Shown here: positions 45,151-56,909 of the stretch, in pieces | How the letters are laid out: every line of letters begins with the position of its first letter | Position numbering within the stretch: the first letter of the stretch is position 1 | DNA from: Cladosporium sp. IMV 00045 | Taxonomy: Eukaryota > Ascomycota > Dothideomycetes > Cladosporiales > Cladosporiaceae | Assembly (NCBI GenBank): GCA_001931905.2 | Contig: MSJI02000659.1 | Coordinates: 1 to 64,000, forward strand | Reading direction: 5' to 3' | DNA length: 64,000 bases | Translations under genes and position numbers: made by a program | The notes under the pieces: model-generated | What the model was told of the DNA's origin: nothing | Database searches by the model: none | Seen by the model: the letters and a program-made list of their open reading frames with translations, nothing else

Positions 45151-46575
45151 TTAAGCGCCAGTAAGTCTGTCCGTGTTGTGCTCAATCCTCCATGACATCT
45201 GCTCACGGATGATCATCTGTTCGCTGCCATGACTTTCAATGCTATTTGTATCCGGTCCAGGTTCGTTTGATGTGTCTTTCTGTTCGATCGAAGATGCGAA
45301 GGCAGCAGTAGTAAAAGTTGATCCAATGTCACTGCTGTTAGTGCACCCCTTCGCTTGACTTCTAGTAGCACGGGAAGACGTTTTCCCCATTGTAGACAAT
45401 TCGTAGGTCCTGGCAGATGTCTCATGGGCAGCCGAAGATCCAGCTGGGCCGAGAGAGCTATAGCTGGTGTTGAAGCTCTTGATTACAGGCCTTAACACAG
45501 GGAGAGTAGCAAGAATGAGAGAAAGGTGCATCTCAACCTGGGTCCAGACGACGAACAAAACCTCGCGGAATGTAGGGTCCAATGTCAGCCCTTTCGGGTC
45601 ATGAGTCGAGAGTCTAAAAGCGATGGGGATGATAAGTCTGGGAAACGTGAGCGAGATCCTCGTTTTCATATTATGATGAGAGTCGTTATACTGACAGAAG
45701 CCGATAAGAAAAGGCCGAAACGACCGTCCATTTCCGCGCTCTCGTCATATGCAGCTCCCACACGAGGAAACAAGCCAAACCAGTGATCATAAACTCGAAA
45801 ATGATGTCGAAAACACTGATAATGATCCATCGAAGACCCTTAGTTATCAGATGAGAGTCAGCCGTGGCTCATGGTAAACCACGGGGAAAGAACCCATACT
45901 TACAAGTTCAGAGCATTCTTCGCCTACCACGTGCCACGGATTCGCGACTTTGCATTGGAATGTCAATGCAAGGAAAGAAGCTACTGTCCATGTGGCAATG
46001 GAAAGCATTGCGTATCTGAAGACACGCCTCTGCGTGGCCGTGGCTATCAACCGTGCTTGGAAAGACACAACGCTGATCTTAGACAGACCAAGCGCCGTAA
46101 TAAAGAGCAAAATGCTTGCATAGTACATCTGGACAATATAATCAGACAACCAGCATGGACAAGGTGCTTTATGCAACACTGACCTGCTGAACTTTCTCCT
46201 TCGATTCTTGCGGAACCTGCGTCCATGTTTTGCCGAGTCCGTGGGAAGATGCTACAAGCACAACAGAACATTGCACAAAGGCAAGACACTGGCCAGACAT
46301 TGTTAGTTCGAAGCCAGATGTAAACTCGAAGCAAATGCTGCAGACATGACCCGCTTCTAGTGCCCTCAACTCACCGTAGAAGCTGTTAAGGCAATGTTGT
46401 CCAGATGGAGACACGTGCTGCCCGCTGTCCAACTCACAAATGCCCTAGTCAATCCAAATAAGATTGAATAGACTATACCCAACAGAGTTGTTATAACAAT
46501 CCATGCTGTGTGGTCATCGTCGGTCACCGTTGCGAAAGGTAAAGAGAAGCCGGTTGGTATTTTGGGAGTCGTCAT
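45151..46575 (-). CDS. Rhodopsin-domain integral membrane protein (PTH11/SAT4-like, 7 TM)
   Basis: Five exons, about 46575-46375, 46288-46184, 46128-45904, 45838-45696 and 45637-45151, total 1161 nt or 386 residues. All joins keep frame and all introns are GT-AG, 55-86 bp. The protein starts MTTPKIPTGF and has helices at AWIVITTLLGIVYSILFGL, LAFVQCSVVLVASSHGLGK, MYYASILLFITALGLSKIS, ATWTVASFLALTFQC and WIIISVFDIIFEFMITGLA, in the order of the fungal rhodopsin domain. The tail is a long Ser/Thr-rich cytosolic region. Relatives include PTH11 receptors (surface sensing in plant pathogens) and SAT4-type proteins in metabolite clusters. No extracellular CFEM domain is present. Confidence 0.86.
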
Positions 46576-47833
46576 GTCGGTATCCTTGGATCTAGCATGT
46601 AGAAGCTGAATTTGTGAAAATTGTAGAACCACTGTGACGAGCAGACGCGACACGAAGCCAAAGCTTCATTCCATGAGCGAAATGAGTTCGTAGAAATATC
46701 ACTACTGACATCGAACCAGCTTAGCCCTTCAATCTCGTGTAAACAAGAAGCGAGACCAGCAAAAATGACCATCCCTCTTCCTCCACTTGCGCCGCAATCT
46801 CGAGACCACGCTGATTGAGTCCAAGCGAACACGTCCCTGACTGCCAACTCAGCAGACTTTGAGCCCTTGATCGAATGTCGGAGGTCAAAGGATAGGCCAA
46901 GTAGCACTCAAGTAAACCCTAATGATAGTGAGCGCCGCAAAAGATTAAGTATGACTCTAAAATCAGCGGGATATGATAAGTCCTCTGTCAAGTTCGGAAC
47001 CTAACGTTATCGGTTCGCATGTGAAAAGCGCGGCTGGTAGCTTGCAGAAGTTGCTGGGCGATTTGAGGGCAGGTATCGGCTATTTCCAATGGTACTATGA
47101 GAGAGTGCAGTAGTGAATCGTTTGCCGGATAGGCCTTGGTTTTTCGACGCCGCACACCTGCATCTCGGGATAAGTTCCTCCGTACAAGGGCACATAAAGA
47201 GGGGCAATCTCGCTTGAAGGTTCTCGCTTCCAGCTTATCGATAAAAACAACTAAGCGTGACCGTCGATACCTAGAAGGTTGCTTAAGTTTGGTGTCAGGG
47301 AGATGCTCAGACTGAAAATGATAGAGTTTAAAGGAAGCAAAATAAGAAAAGCGCTTGAAGTATGTGCCGGCGGACCTGCAGATCAATGTCATCCACACCG
47401 GCGCCTCCCGCCCTGTCGTGAGCCCACGCGATGTATATCTCGCTTCAATAGATCCTTCATATGTAGTGCATGTAAGCCAACTGCCAGCCAAGGATGGTGG
47501 CTTGCTGGATCTTTGCAACCAGATCCTTTTGGTCCCTGAGTTTGAGTCATGCTACGTTCAACGACAAGCCATCGGCTACGGTTTCAGGTCTAGAGTGTCT
47601 AGCCTACGATGCAAATGCACGACTACTGCAACTTCCGTTTATCAAGTCCTTCCACGCGAAGGGGAGAATCCTTGGCTCGGGATTGAAATCGTATACATAG
47701 CAGCGTACCCGGTAAGATCGATCCTTGCTTCTTTCCATCCAGCGCTGTTGCAGGTTGCTTTGTTTCGTTACAACATCGTTTCTGTGGTCATATTTTATCA
47801 TCTAACTTTATTCCTTCCGCGCGATCTGTCACA
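46576..47833. other. Intergenic, no gene recognised
   Basis: About 1.26 kb between two divergent genes. Several frames of 60-200 codons overlap on both strands; none shows a domain, a signal peptide or credible splice partners. It should contain both promoters. Confidence 0.45.
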
Positions 47834-49797
47834 ATGGACGTCGAGAACCATACGCGTGCAGCAGCTATGGCGTCGGATCAAGAATATACCAAGGGGTTCC
47901 AAGTGGATGGCTCAGTCCCAGCTAAATATCGAGGTAAAGTCTCAATGGCTGTTTAGAATTTAGGATGCCCACTCCACTGCCAAAAGGCAACGACTGACTT
48001 TTGCGTTCCAGGAACCACTGCTGATCAGCGAGATATGACGATGTTGGGAAAGAAGCAGGTTCTGCGGGTGCGGCACCAAAGCAGTCGAGAGGCCAATCAG
48101 TGGTTTTTGGCTGACCAAATGCATAGCGGAACTTCAAATTTGTTACGATGCTGGGCTTTGCAAGCACAGTAATGGCAAGCTGGGAGGTGCTGCTAGTCCT
48201 TTTCAAGTTGACCCTCATGACCGGTGGCTTCGCAAATCTTTTTTGGGGATTCATAGTCAATGTCTGTGGCATGCTGTTCGTTTACGCTAGCATCGCTGAG
48301 CTGGCGTCAATGTAAGTGTACCCATGGCCACATCAAACCTCAATCTCGCCTTGCTAACTCCACTGGAGGTCGCCCACGGCAGGCGGACAATATCATTGGG
48401 TGTCAGAATTCGCGCCCGAGCGAGTCCAAAAGCCCTTGAGCTATCTCGTCGGTAGGAGTGCCATCCAAATCGGTTATTTCCATCTAAGAAGCTGACCCAG
48501 AACCTCAGGATGGCTCTCGGCGATCGGCTGGCAAGTATATCTTGCTGGAGTTTGTTTCATGGTCAGTGGTATCATCCAGGGATTAATTGCTTTGAACGAT
48601 GAGTCCTACGTTCCTGCCCAGTGGCATGGCACCCTGATCACGATTGCCATCATCTTTAACGCGATCCTTTTCAACACCTTCTTGGCTGTGAAGCTTCCGC
48701 TCATCGAAGGCATACTCCTTGGCTTGCACGTCTGCGGCGTTTTTGCGATCGTCATTCCCCTCTGGGTCATGGGCCCTAGAGCACCTGCTCGTACAGCACT
48801 ACTGGAGTACCAAAACTTTGGTGGTTGGGATTCGATGGGCCTTGCCGCGCTAATCGGCATGGTGACTCCACTGAACGTTTTGATCGGTTATGACTGCTCG
48901 ATTCACATGGGTAGGTTTTGCTGTTTGAAAGTATCGAAATGAGTCTCCGGATACTGACCGCTTGGTGACACAGCCGAGGAAATCGAGGACAGTAGCCTCG
49001 TCTTGCCCCGTGCTATCATTTGGAGTGTGGCTCCTAACGCACTCCTCGGACTTCTTGTTATCATCACACTCGCTTTCACCTCAGGCGATATTCAAGAGAT
49101 CATGCAAACTCCGACCGGAGAGCCGTTCATCCAAATCTTCTACGATGTCACTCAGAGCAAAGCAGCGGCTACTGTCATGGCATCAATCGTTGTGGTTCTG
49201 CTTTGCTCATGCTGCTTCAGCGAGGTGGCCACTTCGAGCAGACAGCTTTGGTCATTTGCGCGCGATCGAGGGTTTCCGGCCTCTTCGTGGCTGTCACAGG
49301 TATGCTGCCCTTCTTGGAATCCACTGGAAAATAACAGTCATCACTAACAAGCTTAAAAGGTGCAAGAGGGCTGGAACATACCGGTGCGCGCTGTCCTGGT
49401 CTCGTTCGTGGTTGTGTCTGCGCTTGCCTGTATCAACATAGGCTCCACCACGGCTCTGAGATCTATTTCTTCACTCGGCGCTGTTGCAATCCTCAGCTCC
49501 TACTTGGTCGTCATCGGCACTCTGATATGGCGTCGCCTATATGGAGCTCCTCTTCCACCGCGGCGATGGTCCCTTGGGAGATATGGACTGCCTATCAACA
49601 TCATCGCGGTTTGTTTTATCTTGCCCCTCTGGTTCTTCGCTTTCTGGCCGACTGCTACGCCGGTCACTCCTGAGACAATGAATTGGTCTAGCGTAATGTT
49701 CTCTGGTACGCTAGGTATTGCTATCGTTTACTATGTCGTGAAGGGCAGACATGAGTATGATGGCCCTGTCGCTTTGATCAAGCGAAACAATGAGTAA
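47834..49797 (+). CDS. Amino acid/choline/GABA-type permease (APC superfamily)
   Basis: Seven exons (47834-47933, 48012-48067, 48127-48311, 48369-48451, 48509-48910, 48974-49299, 49360-49797) total 529 residues, all joins in frame. The N-terminus from MDVENHTRAAAM leads to DMTMLGKKQVLRRNFKF, the standard pre-helix-1 motif of fungal choline/GABA permeases. Then follow FVYASIAELASMSPTAGGQYHWVSEF, VGWLSAIGWQVYLAGVCF, HMAEEIEDSSLVLPRAI and SRQLWSFARDRGFPASSWL, all family signatures. Twelve membrane helices are expected, at the plasma membrane. The nearest named members carry choline or GABA; the true substrate is unknown. Most of the N-terminus lies in short exons that an intron-blind reading misses. 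Confidence 0.93.
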
Positions 49798-49808
49798 TCT
49801 GGAGAAAG

Positions 49809-50588
49809 TCATGACCAGTCAGGATCATCCCATACATCCCATCTAGATACATCGAAACTCGGCGGGTCCATCTCTTTGTCGTAATGTTGGGATTCTGCGG
49901 CTGTGAACACTCTCTGAGCAACATACCACCTGTCAGTCATCCTCAGTGGAGTTTCGAGCGTGTCTGCATCCCAGCCGTGAAAATCGGGGTTCTTCTCGAG
50001 CAGCCCATGTGACATTCGAAGTGTCATGGAGGCTGCTGCAACCAGGAAAAATGAAAGCCACTTATTTGCGTCGTGCATCTTTTCGGTACATGCTGAGAGC
50101 GCGGATAATAGTGAGGGTCGAAGCTCGAAATGGTCGTAAGCTAGCAAAGTGTGGCGTATGAGATAATACCTTCGGAGCATCTCCGTTCGTGGGTCTTGCA
50201 TTTCCCAGACCATTTTCTGGAGCGTGTTGTCATTTACGGCAGCGTCGCAAACAGACGAAGCAAGGCCAGCGTTGCGAAGCACTCTGGGTAAGCAAAGGCC
50301 AAGTGGCGAGGGCGGTCTTGTCAAATCGTGCGCGGCATGGTAAAAACCCTTGGTGAGCGGGGGAGACACCTCTGCGCACTCGATTTCCGCCAATGTCAGA
50401 TTGATGGCCTGCTGAATGTGCGGAATCTTTTTCTTGTAGGCCGAAAAGATGATGTGCTGTGAATGCTCCAGCCAGACGGCGCGCATGCGGCCATTGACAG
50501 TGGAAAGACGCAAAAGCGTTCGCGTCGTCGGTGCTGCGATCAAGATATTTATGAGAGTCTCATTAGGCAGTGAAAGTAATGATGCCAT
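49809..50588 (-). CDS. F-box protein, lineage-expanded family (copy B)
   Basis: A single exon of 259 residues. The F-box is LSLPNETLINILIAA with LRLSTVNGRMRAVWLEHSQ. Downstream it shares the plan of the gene at 38635-39411: AINLTLAEIE helix, KGFYHAAHDLTRPPSPLGLCLP, RVLRNAGLASSV, and a helix RRYYLIRHTLLAYDHFEL. Nearly the same length (259 versus 258). The stop codon is only 11 bp from the stop of the permease, so transcripts converge and probably overlap. Substrate unknown. Confidence 0.8.
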   Translation of the reverse strand: MASLLSLPNETLINILIAAPTTRTLLRLSTVNGRMRAVWLEHSQHIIFSAYKKKIPHIQQAINLTLAEIECAEVSPPLTKGFYHAAHDLTRPPSPLGLCLPRVLRNAGLASSVCDAAVNDNTLQKMVWEMQDPRTEMLRRYYLIRHTLLAYDHFELRPSLLSALSACTEKMHDANKWLSFFLVAAASMTLRMSHGLLEKNPDFHGWDADTLETPLRMTDRWYVAQRVFTAAESQHYDKEMDPPSFDVSRWDVWDDPDWS

Positions 50589-51078
50589 GTCTTGGGTGGC
50601 AGCAACATGCGTGTATCGTGATATAACAAAGACTCTCGAGCTTGCAGTTTAGGAGCGCAACCGCTTGATAGAAGGTTCGAACGTGCAAATTCCATTCGTA
50701 ACTACCCGTCGGCTGATCCTAGGGATTGACCGGGAATCATGAATCGGGCCCATGATCCTTCGAGGACATAGAACGTAAATTTGAAACAGAACCTGGAAGA
50801 CTGGCGCGTCTTAGCCGACGGGTAATTGGCCGAGGTATGGTGGGTCCTTCTGCATCGTTTGTCTGTTCCGGCAAAACGATGCTCCTACTAGAATTGTGAA
50901 GTGACAACCTGACAGCGTAAGGTTATACTTTGATACGACCTCATTTTAACCTTGTCCAATCAGAAGTTGTCAGTCCTTTTCTCAAATTGAAGCTTATTTC
51001 TGCTCTACCTTTATAGGGAAAGAAGCTTGACACTCTCAGACGAAACTGAGTTGTTGAAGTTTCTTCTATCAATCAAGA
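50589..51078. other. Intergenic: F-box B promoter
   Basis: 490 bp upstream of the F-box gene and downstream of the Zn2Cys6 gene. No gene recognised. A CATGATCC/GGATCATG-type short inverted element may be present near 50740-50760. Confidence 0.4.
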
Positions 51079-53341
51079 TCAGGTCGTGTCAAACAAACAC
51101 GGGTGCTCGGCTAGACGATCCCAAAAGTTGGCCTCGAAATCCCACGGCTCAAGCTGGGACTGCATATTCCAAAGGTCTATTGGTGAAAACCCCTCGGACA
51201 CAATAGTAGCTTCGGCTCCGACGTGCACGTCTCGAACATAAAGTCTGTCAAGAAACTTCTTGATAGTGTTCGTAGCCTTTGATAGCAGGGCATAGTTAGG
51301 CTCAGAGTCCCGTACGATCGTGCCAAGCTCGACAAGTGTGACAACGACTCCAAGATCACGCACAACTTTAGCGTCTTGTGGCGTTTCGGGCATTCGTTTC
51401 TTCATCATGGCAATCATGATGATCCCGATTGCCGGCAATCCGTAATGCGCCAACTAAATCATCAGTCTCTACTTTGGAAGACAATTGATAATGTCGTGGT
51501 GCTTACCTTCCACTCAAAACTTGTTCCCGTCGAGCAAACGAGTTGGTTCCGTAGGACAAGAACTTCCACGACTAGGGAGAGGATTTCTCTTGCAATGTCC
51601 ACAAAGGCTGGATCCGGCTCTGCCGGTGATCCAAGGGATAAGAGACGTAGTAAGAACAGAACATGAAGGTAGTTTAGTCGCGTGCTGACTAGAAAATCTC
51701 GGCCCCATGCACCCTCTAGACTCTCTTTCAAGCTTCCTTCTATTCGGAAGGCAGCTGGTAAGGCGCTCCATTGTTGACTGGCCCGCTGTTGGAGATCGCT
51801 GAGTTGTTAGTTAGATGGTTCAGTGTCCTGTGGTGGCGTCTATCGCATCAATCTGGTATGATGAACTGACAAACGTACCTGATCCTGGTCTCGAGATTTT
51901 CTCGATTCCGGATATTGAACAATCCTAAAATCTCCTCTTTGAGCGAGGCGCACATGGCGGTCCAACGAGTCTCCGCCCAGATGGACATTTCGATGCCTGC
52001 AGTCCAGCACAATGTTTCACCTTGATTATCATGATGTCGTTCATGCATGTCTGACGATGTTGATTCGGAAAAGGTAGAGGAAAGATTACAAAACGATTTG
52101 CTCAAACGGGGCGGACGTCCAAGAAAAATCGCCCAATTCTTGTCGGCTGAGTAGGTACGAGCGAGAGCGGTCTTCCTTATCTTGAGAAGAAAAGGGGCCA
52201 CGTCATTCGTCGAACTGAGTTTTTCGTGGTAGCCGAGGGTTACTATGGAGGTGACAACATCTCCTAGCCTGCGATAGGAATGGTATGCTGATGTTGCATC
52301 AGTGTTAAAGCTCAATGTAGCGGAAACAAGAGAGGGTCAACTTACATTGGACACCAAAAACATAAGAGTAAGAGATAAAGTTCTCGTACTGGAAGATCAA
52401 TTGCAAATCGTTGAGCGTGTCAAGAGACAATATAGCCTCAACAGCGGCGTCAGTCAATTTCACCGACAACGCTAACAGCTTTTGCCGTCGGGCATCATCA
52501 GAGTACAGTAATGGAAAAGTGTGAATCTCTGATGTTGCTCTGACCACCGCACACATGAACAGGCCCAGTGTCTCCAATCGAGGATTTGGGACTAGAAGTT
52601 GAGAGGAATACTGCTCCAAAGTAGTGGTTGCTGCACTCCGCAGTGGCTGACTAGAATTCCGAAGAAATTGTCTGATACTGATCAGGTACTGGTGACCAGA
52701 AGCCGGAGGATGCGTGGTGCGAATCTCATCCAGGGCCAGAGGACATAGATCCACGAATGGTTCCGCTAGTGCAAGATTCACCCCTGTGGCACGCCAGAAG
52801 ATAACTAGTTCCTTCAGCATGTCCATGGGGAAAGAGTGAAGAAGATCTCCCATGTATTGCGCAACTTTTGTGGCATACATCTCACCGTCGCATTCAAGCA
52901 GCGACAAATACAATGGGGTTGCGTTCGCCTCTCCCGGGAGAGTCGTTACTCCCTGGATCGGCTCGTCCTGGGACAAGTGGTTGAAAATTGCAACATGACT
53001 CGATGCGCCTAGATATCCTGGATTGGGATAAATGGCCCTAGAATGTGCCAAAGACGCGGGCGTAATAGGAGTATCTCTGCTCTGAGTTAGCCAGTCTTAT
53101 CCTCAACGGGTAGCTGAAACATAGTCTGGAAGGCTCACGATCCTGGACTCTCAGACGCGCGTGCGGCGCGGGAAGTAAGCTTCTGCGTTCTTCGAGCGGA
53201 ATGGCGTGAGCGGTACACACACCCATCAATGTTACCATTGGCTCGGCAGCGACCACAAGTAGGTCTGCCATGATCGCAGGCCAGCTTCGATTGCCGACAA
53301 GCATCACACGCAGGTATCCTCGGACCTTTAGGAGGCGGCAT
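51079..53341 (-). CDS. Zn2Cys6 transcription factor, divergent from a DHA1 transporter
   Basis: Five exons (53341-53139, 53076-52346, 52287-51879, 51798-51507, 51453-51079) sum to 2010 nt or 669 residues. Start MPPPKGPRIPA is directly before the cluster CDACRQSKLACDHGRPTCGRC...GC (six cysteines). The middle-homology region follows, with LFMCAVVRATSEIHTFPL, SYHSYRRLGDVVTSIVTLGYH (formed by splicing) and LARTYSADKNWAIFLGRPPRLS, a usual fungal_trans segment. The C-terminus is helical and ends PCLFDTT. Upstream in-frame codons to 53506 begin with TTG and were excluded. Placement head-to-head with the MFS gene at 54348 suggests it may control that transporter. Confidence 0.88.
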
Positions 53342-54347
53342 GCGTATGAACGGGGGAATATTGCGCTCGGATAGAGTGTTGTTTCGGTATGTTGAGTCCA
53401 ACTGAAGAAGATGGGAGCAGGGGATCAGCGGTGCAACATGCATTTCGGATTTTCGGAATGCTGCGCGGGTGGCGCTATATGCTTGGCAGTCTACCAATTC
53501 CACCAAAAATTCGAGAGCCCTATCATCCTCAAGGCCAAGTCAACGATATCCGAACATGGTGACTCCCGTGATCTGTACGGTGATAATGGCAGTATTGACG
53601 TTGTACCTACTAGAACTGGCCCCATATATGGCCTCCGATATATTCTCTGCACGCCACTAACACGGCGCTCCGCTTCCCAACAACTGCACATGCTACACAG
53701 CTTGCGACCGGCGAATAGGGTTCTTTAAAGCGATGCCAGACTCGCCAACTCAGCGTTAGGGCATCGGCGCACGAATGATGAATGTAGGCAACTGTTTTAC
53801 AGTCGACACATGGAAAAAGGTATAACATCCATGAATGCTTATATGGGAATGCCGATCACAGCCGTCGTTGATTTGTGCCATCTATTGGATTGGAAACGTT
53901 AACCACGCAACCGCAGGTTGAGCCCTATGTATGCTGGACTAAGTTAACTTTACACCAAATTCCGCTACTCAGGTCACAGTACAGCAGCAGCCATTCTCGC
54001 CATTCGATAAGCTCGCATCTATAGCACTCAGGATGGGAAACCCCGCAATTCCTGCCTGTCTAGGTGCATCCAGTTCTGTATTCGATGATAACACCATGTC
54101 AAGCAATTCGGAATTCTAGGGCTTGTTTTCGGAATTCAGGAAAGGAGCAAGTATATCTCATGGAGTAACATCCACTAGCTTCTTCCCTAGTTTAGGCTCG
54201 GTAAAAACATCGTGTTTTTAAGATTCCACGTAACGAATCTTGTTCATGCTATTCTTTTCTTGAAGCTGTTCGTTTTCCTGCGACTACCTTTTGACTGACA
54301 CGAGGGCTTACTTCTCCACTCACAACTTGAAACGCTGCACATCAGCA
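53342..54347. promoter_or_regulatory. Divergent promoter, Zn2Cys6 gene / DHA1 transporter
   Basis: 1.0 kb without a credible gene. CGG/CCG triplets, the half-sites bound by Zn2Cys6 proteins, occur (for example near 53440-53475 and 53625-53670), but I did not find a convincing spaced palindrome by eye. The 54100-54250 part is AT-rich. Confidence 0.45.
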
Positions 54348-55878
54348 ATGGCGGAACCAGCCAGTAGCAATGATTGGTCTACTGTAAGTAGAGAGCAACC
54401 ACGTCCAATCGCTATGTCCAGAGGAAAGAAGATGTTCTCGGCTGACACGCTATTGGCAGAAGCGGAAGCTCTTCATCCTAGCCACTGGCATTGCGACTGT
54501 AGCCAACAGCTCGTTGAGTTCGTCATTACCGGCGAACGCGATTCCATACATCGTGAACGACTTTGCGATTGCCTCCTCAGAACACGATCCTCTCCTCGTA
54601 ACGCCCATTTCACTCTTTCTTGCTGGCTATATTTTTGGTCCGTTGCTATTCGCCCCGTTGTCAGAATCGTGGGGACGACGTCCGCCGCTGTTTCTGGGAT
54701 TTCTGGCGTATACTGGCTTCACTCTAGGTTGCTGCCTTGCGCCTAATTGGAGATGCTTGTTGATATTTCGACTCATGGCAGGGATAACAGGCAGCGCGCC
54801 AGTCGCCATTGTACCAGGGATCATCGCCGACCTTTTCACGGATCCTATCACAAGAGGCAGAGCTGTTGCGACTTTCATGATAAGTGTGGTCGTTGCTCCG
54901 CTCGTCGCGCCTAGTCTTTCCGGTGTCTTGACGGAAATTTCTTGGCGCTGGGTCTTCTGGATTGCATTAATCATAGCTGGGACGACCTGGATACCACTTG
55001 TATTCGTGCCCGAGACTTCAAAGCAAAGAGTCCAGGCGCGCTGTCAAGCTAAAAGCTACGGAACGGATGTGGATTCGACTCTACAAGAAGGTGTGCAAGG
55101 CATTGCAGATCACACCACGACCTCGCGTGGAAAGAGTCTGTCAAGAGGTGCTCGAACAAGTCTTGACTGGCGGAACACCTTGACAGTCGTGATGCTTCGT
55201 CCGCTGCGAATGCTCGTGACGGAACCAATCGCGGCTCTTACATGTTTCTACCTTGCCGTAATCTACGCGGTGTTTTACATGTACTTTCAAGTATACTCGA
55301 TCATTTTCAAAGGCATCTACGGGATGTCGCCTGGTATCGCTGGACTTATGTTTCTGCCCATAGGTCTTGGAGCCTGTTTCTCTCAAGTCGTTTTCTACCT
55401 TTTTGATTGCCGCTTTGTGCATTCACAAGCGGCAGGGAAGGCATGGACTCGCAGAGAAGGAGGCAGAAGGCTTCCTCTCGCTTGTGCAGGTGGTCCACTA
55501 ATGGCTCTCTCAATGATTTGGCTAGGTTGGACTGCCAAAGCAACGATTCCATGGGTTGTGCCCTTTTCATCTGGGTTCCTGTTCGGCTTGGGGGACCTCC
55601 TCATATTCTCAGCATTGCTCAACTATCTGGCAGACTCGTACGGTATCTTCGCAGCGTCTGCAATGGCAGCCTCATCGTCAACACGAAGCATCTTTGGAGC
55701 CGTACTACCTTTCGCGAGCTATCCCATGTACGACAGCTTAGGGGTCGAGTGGGCTACCACGTTGTTAGGGTGTCTCACTCTTCTTTTGTCATGTATACCC
55801 TTTATTTTCCTCCGCTATTCGGCAACCATATACAGCAAGAGCAAGCTCTGCAAGGTCTTGCAGCAAGAACTCCTCTGA
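54348..55878 (+). CDS. DHA1-family MFS drug/polyamine transporter
   Basis: Exons 54348-54383 and 54460-55878 give 484 residues; the 76 bp intron has donor GTAAGT and acceptor GGCAG. The N-terminus becomes MAEPASSNDWSTKRKLFIL, where NDW-ST-KRKLF is the standard entry to helix 1 in DHA1 proteins. LSESWGRRPPLFLGF is MFS motif A, AGITGSAPVAIVPGIIAD and SWRWVFWIALIIAG are other family signatures. Twelve helices are expected. The cytosolic N-tail is only about 16 residues, shorter than the usual 50-80. Relatives export drugs, fungicides, toxins or polyamines. The last helix region ends SKLCKVLQQELL. Confidence 0.9.
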
Positions 55879-56201
55879 GTCCAAGAACACTATATCGGTA
55901 ACGCTATCAATACCAAGACTTGTCTTCCAGATGCCGTGTTAAATCTACAACAATGTAATGATTCCTTTCTCTGCTCTTCTTCTTTCTGATTTAGATACTT
56001 CCCTTCCTGATACCGCCTACCGGAAGATAGAACATCTCAGAAGGTTCTATGTAGGAATTACAAGTGTCGCGGACGATACCCAACCTCAGGCTGTGCCTTC
56101 CGTCCTTCAGCTTATCTTCCTAGCCGAGTTCACGAGAAGCGGCGATGGGACGCGGCATGTCATGCGGGACCCGAAGGATATATTAAGCAGAAAAGAATAA
56201 G

Positions 56202-56239
<38 letters not shown>

Positions 56240-56909
56240 AACAACCGTGGACGTGCAGGGCAACGTGATTGTCTGGTGATATCGTTATATCCTTGTTGAT
56301 CTTGATCGAAACCAACAACCCCAGATACCCTCATTTCTTCGGACTCCTCTTCACTGAGTACTTACTCAACGATTTTGAAGGCTGACAGAATTTGATGCAA
56401 TAGATCTCAGGTCTTTTCCAAACAAAGCAGACCCGACGTGACACCAGCACCTGAGTTATCGAGTAAACTCGCGTTACCACCACTGAACATAGTGACCGCA
56501 TCCTATGATTGTCAACGTGTCTTTGAGCCAGAAGTGAACATCTTTTTGAACTCTTGATTTAGAAGCACGACTACAAGCAGCCTTCTGCGCTTCGTTCGAC
56601 GGACAATTTGGCCTTGAACGAATGTAATAGGGCAGCAACCTTGACTACTTCCTCATTGACGGCAAGAAAACAATCTAACCTGAGCGGGTCACTGACTACT
56701 CGCCAAGTGAGCTTGCCAACAGGGTTTCCGAGACCGTCTGCAACGATCATGCGGAGACCAATCAAATTTGCGCGCCTTGCTGGTACTTTTGCTTGCATCG
56801 TCCAAACTCTCAAAAGACGGTTCCACGCCAATGGCCTCTACTGAGCCAGGCCCGAAACCAGCAAGTGGTATGGATAATATGTGTGAGTGGGCTAAATGAG
56901 ACAAGCATT
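55879..56909. other. Intergenic stretch with long A homopolymer
   Basis: About 1 kb between the DHA1 gene and the DUF1445 gene. Besides the A tract (own entry) it has small overlapping frames on the minus strand near 56570-56910 without a domain I recognise. Confidence 0.45.
56202..56237 (+). repeat. 36-bp A homopolymer
   Basis: An uninterrupted run of about 36 A, preceded by the A-rich AAAAGAATAAG. It is by far the longest mononucleotide run in the window. It resembles a retroposed poly(A) tail or polymerase slippage; length may be inexact in the assembly. Confidence 0.85.

Noticed and set aside
47355..47963. 202-codon plus-strand frame before the permease
   Set aside because: It overlaps the true first exon of the permease in another frame and shows no family features or splice partner.
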